Of a stretch of 64,000 nucleotides of DNA, positions 60,101 to 64,000 are shown piece by piece (position 1 is the first letter of the stretch; each line of letters opens with the position of its first letter). The notes under the pieces were generated by a model that saw only the letters and a list, made by a program, of their open reading frames with translations, was not told the origin of the DNA and did no database searches. This DNA is from Colius striatus. Lineage: Eukaryota > Chordata > Aves > Coliiformes > Coliidae. The position numbers were made by a program, and so were the translations under genes. The stretch covers positions 4,075,853 to 4,139,852 of the forward strand of contig NC_084768.1 of assembly GCF_028858725.1 (NCBI RefSeq). Reading direction: 5' to 3'.

Positions 60101-63085
60101 AGCAGGCTGGATCCACATACCTTAGAAATCTGAGCATCTCTCCTGTCAAAAGATCAGTTCAGCCCTAAGAAGGTAATGAAATCCCAGCAAAGAAAATTAA
60201 ATCCTGGAAACTCACTGCCTAGGAGCCAAATCAGACATTTAGATAATGAACTGGAATTGTTGATAGCTGCTCAGCCATTTATACACAGGACTCATTATCT
60301 CTCTGGGTGAGACACACAGAGCTTTATTTGCTCCAGTCAAAACAATTCTGGTTTTTTTTCAGCCTTAAGCCACAGCAAGGGAGCAGTGAGCCTGAGCCTT
60401 CTTAAATGCATCCCCTTCCTCCCAGAAGACTCATGTGCTAAGTAAGTACCTCTGCTTTTCCAATCAGTTAAATTTGTAAAGGGTACAGTTGGGCACTGGA
60501 CTTTCAGTACTTAACTGTACATGTGCCTACTCCTGGACTTTGTCTTCACTGCAGAGAAGTTCTGCATTCGGTCAGCTCATCTGAACTGAAACCAACATAA
60601 TCTGGGATTTGGGAAGAGCTGTCCTTGGAGTCCCAGAACTAACTCACTTAAATTGTTGAAAAGTTGTCTTTTTAATAACTTGTCTAAAGTTAACATAAAA
60701 ATCTGAGCTTTGAAGCTGGGACACTGCTGCACAGAGCTCTGCCATCCTACTCCCTGCTGTACCCTCCATCCCAGCCTGCCCAGCAGCTGTTCTCTGCTCC
60801 AGCCTCCCACAGTACTCAGAACTCGGGGGCAAGGCGTACATTGCTTTGCTTCACTAAAGCATTGTAGAGAAAGCCACAGGGAAGGTGGGGTAATTTCTTG
60901 ACTGTCATGTTGTTGGAACCAACCAGACCATTCAGGGAAAACACAAGCCTGCTTAACAACAAGGCAGTGGCACCTGGGAGGCTCAGCATGCTCCAGTGCT
61001 CTGTGGGAGCTGCAAAGCTATGGAGCCTTACCAAGAGTGCCCAACACTTTGGGACTTAACACAAATGTCCTGCTGTCTCCATGAACTCCAGGCAGTTTTA
61101 AGTAGTAAAGTCTGTTTTATTTCCTTTATTTTTCCTTTTCAACATACTGTATATAGAAAATAACCCCCTGATGGAAAGGAAATTAAGAGAGACACCATCA
61201 GCACCTTCCCACAAGGTATACAGAGGAAGACAATTTGTAATCAAAACCTTTGGTACAAAGAGAGCAAAGAGGCATTAAACCCATACTGGAGCGAGGTCTG
61301 ATTTCCATATACACAAAAATTCTACTATCAGGACAGCAGTCAGGAGGACAGGACACAAGGTGTTCTAGTTGCCCTTTGGCCCCAGAGCAGCAATTGTGCT
61401 GTCACCACCAATCGGAATGTCCCGGTCAAAAGCAGGGTCAGATGCCTAGTGCAGCTGGTCCAGGTGTGGGAAGGTTTGTCCTGATGCTGAGTCTAAGGCC
61501 CTCATCAGCTAACTTTGCTGGCTCACACAGCTCAAAATCTGGACCTGGCAGAAGATATCTCTGGAGACACGACACCAGGTGTGAGATTAACCCCTCCTCA
61601 CACAGCAAGGAGGGGGAGCACACACATGCACAGTGTGTGAGGGCTCCTTGGAATGCTGGCACGACTGCAAATTACCCATAGCCTAATTTCTTATAGCATT
61701 AATGCTGCCTTGAATGGCAACAGAAAACATTCCTCTTGGATCCCAGTCTCTTATGTGTACATTATGACTTACAGTGGACTAGTAAAGACAGTTATTTTAT
61801 GACTAATTTTGTGGATGACGTTTTTTACCAAGTAAAGAAGCATCCCAATGAAACATGTAACATGCAACCCAGAAGTGTAACGTTTAAACAAGATGTTTAC
61901 CAGGGAGCAGAGTAGAAATCAGAAGTCTTGCAGGGCCTGAAAACGGGCTGGTTTGAGGTACTGACAGGCCCGGTTGTCTGGAGCCAGCAGTTTGTTATTG
62001 TAGCATAACAACAAAGAAATATCCCAATGAAATTCTCTTTTGAGGGGTTTTCTCACTCCCCAACTTTGCAAAGCTCCATTAGGCTGGCACATGAACTTCA
62101 TCCCGGTACGGAATGACTCCCATTTGGGGATATTTCGTTTTGCCAACATAGAGTTCTAGGCAAAATCCACATGAGAGCTGATAGAAGTCCTGTTTCCAAG
62201 AAAAAAAAGAGCAGTTCACATGCCCTATTAAAACTCCAAACATTAATGCAGCTTACTGTTGACAGCTAGATAGAGAACCACCCAACTTCAGAAAAACGCA
62301 GCTTTGTCGTCGCTGTCGTATCAGGTACCAATGCGCTGCATTTGTGGCTTTTTGGACTTGCACAAGTAATCTGTTAAAATAGAGCACTTAGTCATTGTTT
62401 TGAAATATGACCTAACTGACTGCTAAAGGAAAGGCTGGTTTAGCTTTGTAGCCCTGTTCCAGTTGTGTACATATTTTGGTTTGTCTAGACCTGAATAAAC
62501 TAAAATAACTAGATTCTTGGTGTCTGTTGGGTGCGCTGGATCAAACCAGACCAGGAACGCTATTTCAGTGACACCTCAGCTCCCATCCCACCTTGTGTCA
62601 CACCTCTGAAAAGCAGCAGTCCCGTGTCACTGCTGCCAGAGTTTGAGTACTCACAGCACCGCTTCACTCCCCACCCGCCCTCTCCAGCCACTCTGCAGAC
62701 AGACACTGGCCATGGACCCATTTCTCACCAGAGGCCTCTTAGAAAGTGTAACATATAAGAACTGAAGGGGCCTGAACACCAAGCTGTGGGCCCCAACTGT
62801 GGTCCAAGGGAGTAGCCACAAGCCACTGGCTCAGAGCTCCCGGGGATATGCGGACCCCAACAAAGAGACATACTTCTGGGCTAATTCCTGGGAAGGGTTT
62901 CTTGCAGACCCTGGGACTGCAATCACCTGCTTGGCAGTCACTGTGCCAGAGGTTGGGGATCACATCTAGTTTACATGTAAGGACTCACAATCGTTTCATG
63001 GACACCATAAAGTCTTGGTCTTCCTGCTCCCAGGGCAGCTGGCCAGGAGCTGTTGTCACCCATCAGCTGCCCCACAGCTGTCACT

Positions 63086-63165
63086 GAATCATAGACTCAC
63101 AGAACGGTAGGGTTGGAAGGGACCTTTAGAGATCATCCAGTCCAACCCCCCTGCAGAAGCAGGAC
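63086..63165 (-). mobile_element. CR1 LINE, 3'-end remnant
   Basis: aatcatagactcacagaacg, gtagggttggaagggacctt and agatcatccagtccaacccc form the reverse complement of a CR1 3' terminus, so the element is on the minus strand and severely 5'-truncated. Confidence 0.88.
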
Positions 63166-63869
63166 AGTCTCTTAACTTCGAGTGCATCAGAAACGGTAAA
63201 TACTGCAGCGGAAAAAACAGTCTGTGTGATTGATTAGCAAAGTTGAATCTGCTTAGAGATCAGAAGAAACTCAACAAAGCTGGCCTACAGTTCTCCCCAG
63301 GAGCTGCTCTAGACAGAAGATGCACTTAGCCCAGCAGTACAAAGTTACCCCAAGTCTGTGCAAGCCATAGAGGCTCAGCCTCGAATCGCCATCTCTGCTG
63401 TCAAAAGAGCAGCTGGGCCACAGCAGGCCCTGCACATCCTGCTTCCCAGCACCAGTGTGGGCTCCCCACCCAGGACAGTGTCCCTGCCATGGCTGTCCTG
63501 GGGCAGCTGCTGGTACAGCAGGGAACAGGCAAGATGGAAGACTGAACTAACAGCAACGAAGTTCTTTCATGTCCAAATCCTAACCTGAACAAAAAAAAAA
63601 ACCAAACTTTTTTGTTTTTCCCTGTGAAACTAAATAGAAATACATCTGTTTAATCACAGCAGTCCCCAGATGACAACAGACACTGGGCTTTCTGGTCAAC
63701 ACTTTCCTTCTGTGCCAACAACTTATTTTTTTAAACTTAGAAGGGTGAAGCTACTAGGAAAAGACTTCAAGATGAATACTGAATCTGGCTTCTTTGCAGA
63801 ACAAAGGCCAAGCCAGTTTCTCTCAGGAATCACTGTGGGGTTCAGTAACCTGCTCTTGAACCAGCACTC

Positions 63870-63883
63870 AAAAAAAAAAAAAA
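63870..63883 (+). repeat. Poly(A) tract
   Basis: A run of 14 A followed by purine-rich sequence in WLS intron 1. Confidence 0.9.
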
Positions 63884-64000
63884 GAGGAAGAAAGGGGAAA
63901 AAAGCCAATACTAATAATATTCACTTTGGGTCAGACTCACAAGGTTAGAAAAAAAATGGGGCTTAATCCAATGTTTGCCACTGATCCCTTTGTGACTGAG

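Larger units (their letters stand above)
51592..64000 (-). other. WLS: WLS intron 1 (partial, at least 12.4 kb)
   Basis: Sequence 5' of exon 2 with no CpG island and no peptide matching the expected WLS N terminus, so exon 1 is beyond the right edge. It holds poly(A) tracts (54808-54816, 57133-57144, 63591-63601, 63870-63883) and a CR1 3' end (63086-63165). No other gene is supported. Confidence 0.8.

Noticed and set aside
51592-64000. Searched for WLS exon 1 and for the intronic microRNA known in human WLS (MIR1262).
   Set aside because: No peptide like the WLS N-terminal segment and no CpG island on the minus strand here. I saw no match to the microRNA as I recall it, although a search by eye is weak evidence of absence.

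Overview
This is vertebrate nuclear DNA, most likely from a bird. The evidence is CR1 LINE fragments as the recognisable interspersed repeats, short introns, CpG-island promoters, and three genes whose peptides match known vertebrate families. All three genes are on the minus strand. In window coordinates the order is GNG12 (left, 3' part off the edge), DIRAS3 (middle, complete CDS) and WLS (right, 5' part off the edge). This is the same order and orientation as the human 1p31 neighbourhood (recalled, not searched).

Layout. 1-726: intron after the first GNG12 coding exon. 727-843: that exon, with 32 codons from 727 to 822. 844-18683: a 17.8 kb GNG12 5' intron with one CR1 copy, small tandem repeats and several CpG-rich patches. 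About 17600-18860: GC-rich region and CpG island with a cluster of GC boxes and a splice donor at 18684, the likely GNG12 promoter and non-coding exon 1. 18861-27350: intergenic, with a CR1 copy, a TAATTA-rich patch and an orphan minus-strand poly(A) signal. 27355-28190: the DIRAS3 coding exon and 3' UTR. 28500-28900: the DIRAS3 CpG-island promoter. 29095-31060: two oppositely oriented CR1 fragments enclosing a second CpG island that contains a C-rich 49-51 bp minisatellite. 31060-34180: intergenic, with candidate regulatory sequence. 34180-51591: WLS exons 12 to 2. 51592-64000: WLS intron 1, at least 12.4 kb, with no gene seen.

The eleven WLS exons join in phase at every junction and code residues 36-541 of a 541-residue protein. 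The missing 106 coding bases equal the length expected for exon 1. The gene products act in separate pathways: a heterotrimeric G-protein gamma subunit, a Ras-like GTPase, and the Wnt cargo receptor. The block looks like conserved synteny rather than a functional operon.

I found no mobile gene cassette, CRISPR array, viral gene or new multi-gene system. The least ordinary part is the CpG-rich minisatellite island boxed by inverted CR1 copies just upstream of DIRAS3. The bird DIRAS3 protein itself is also notable: it is short and keeps near-canonical DIRAS motifs. I could run no alignment, so repeat boundaries, untranslated exon ends and regulatory calls are by eye.
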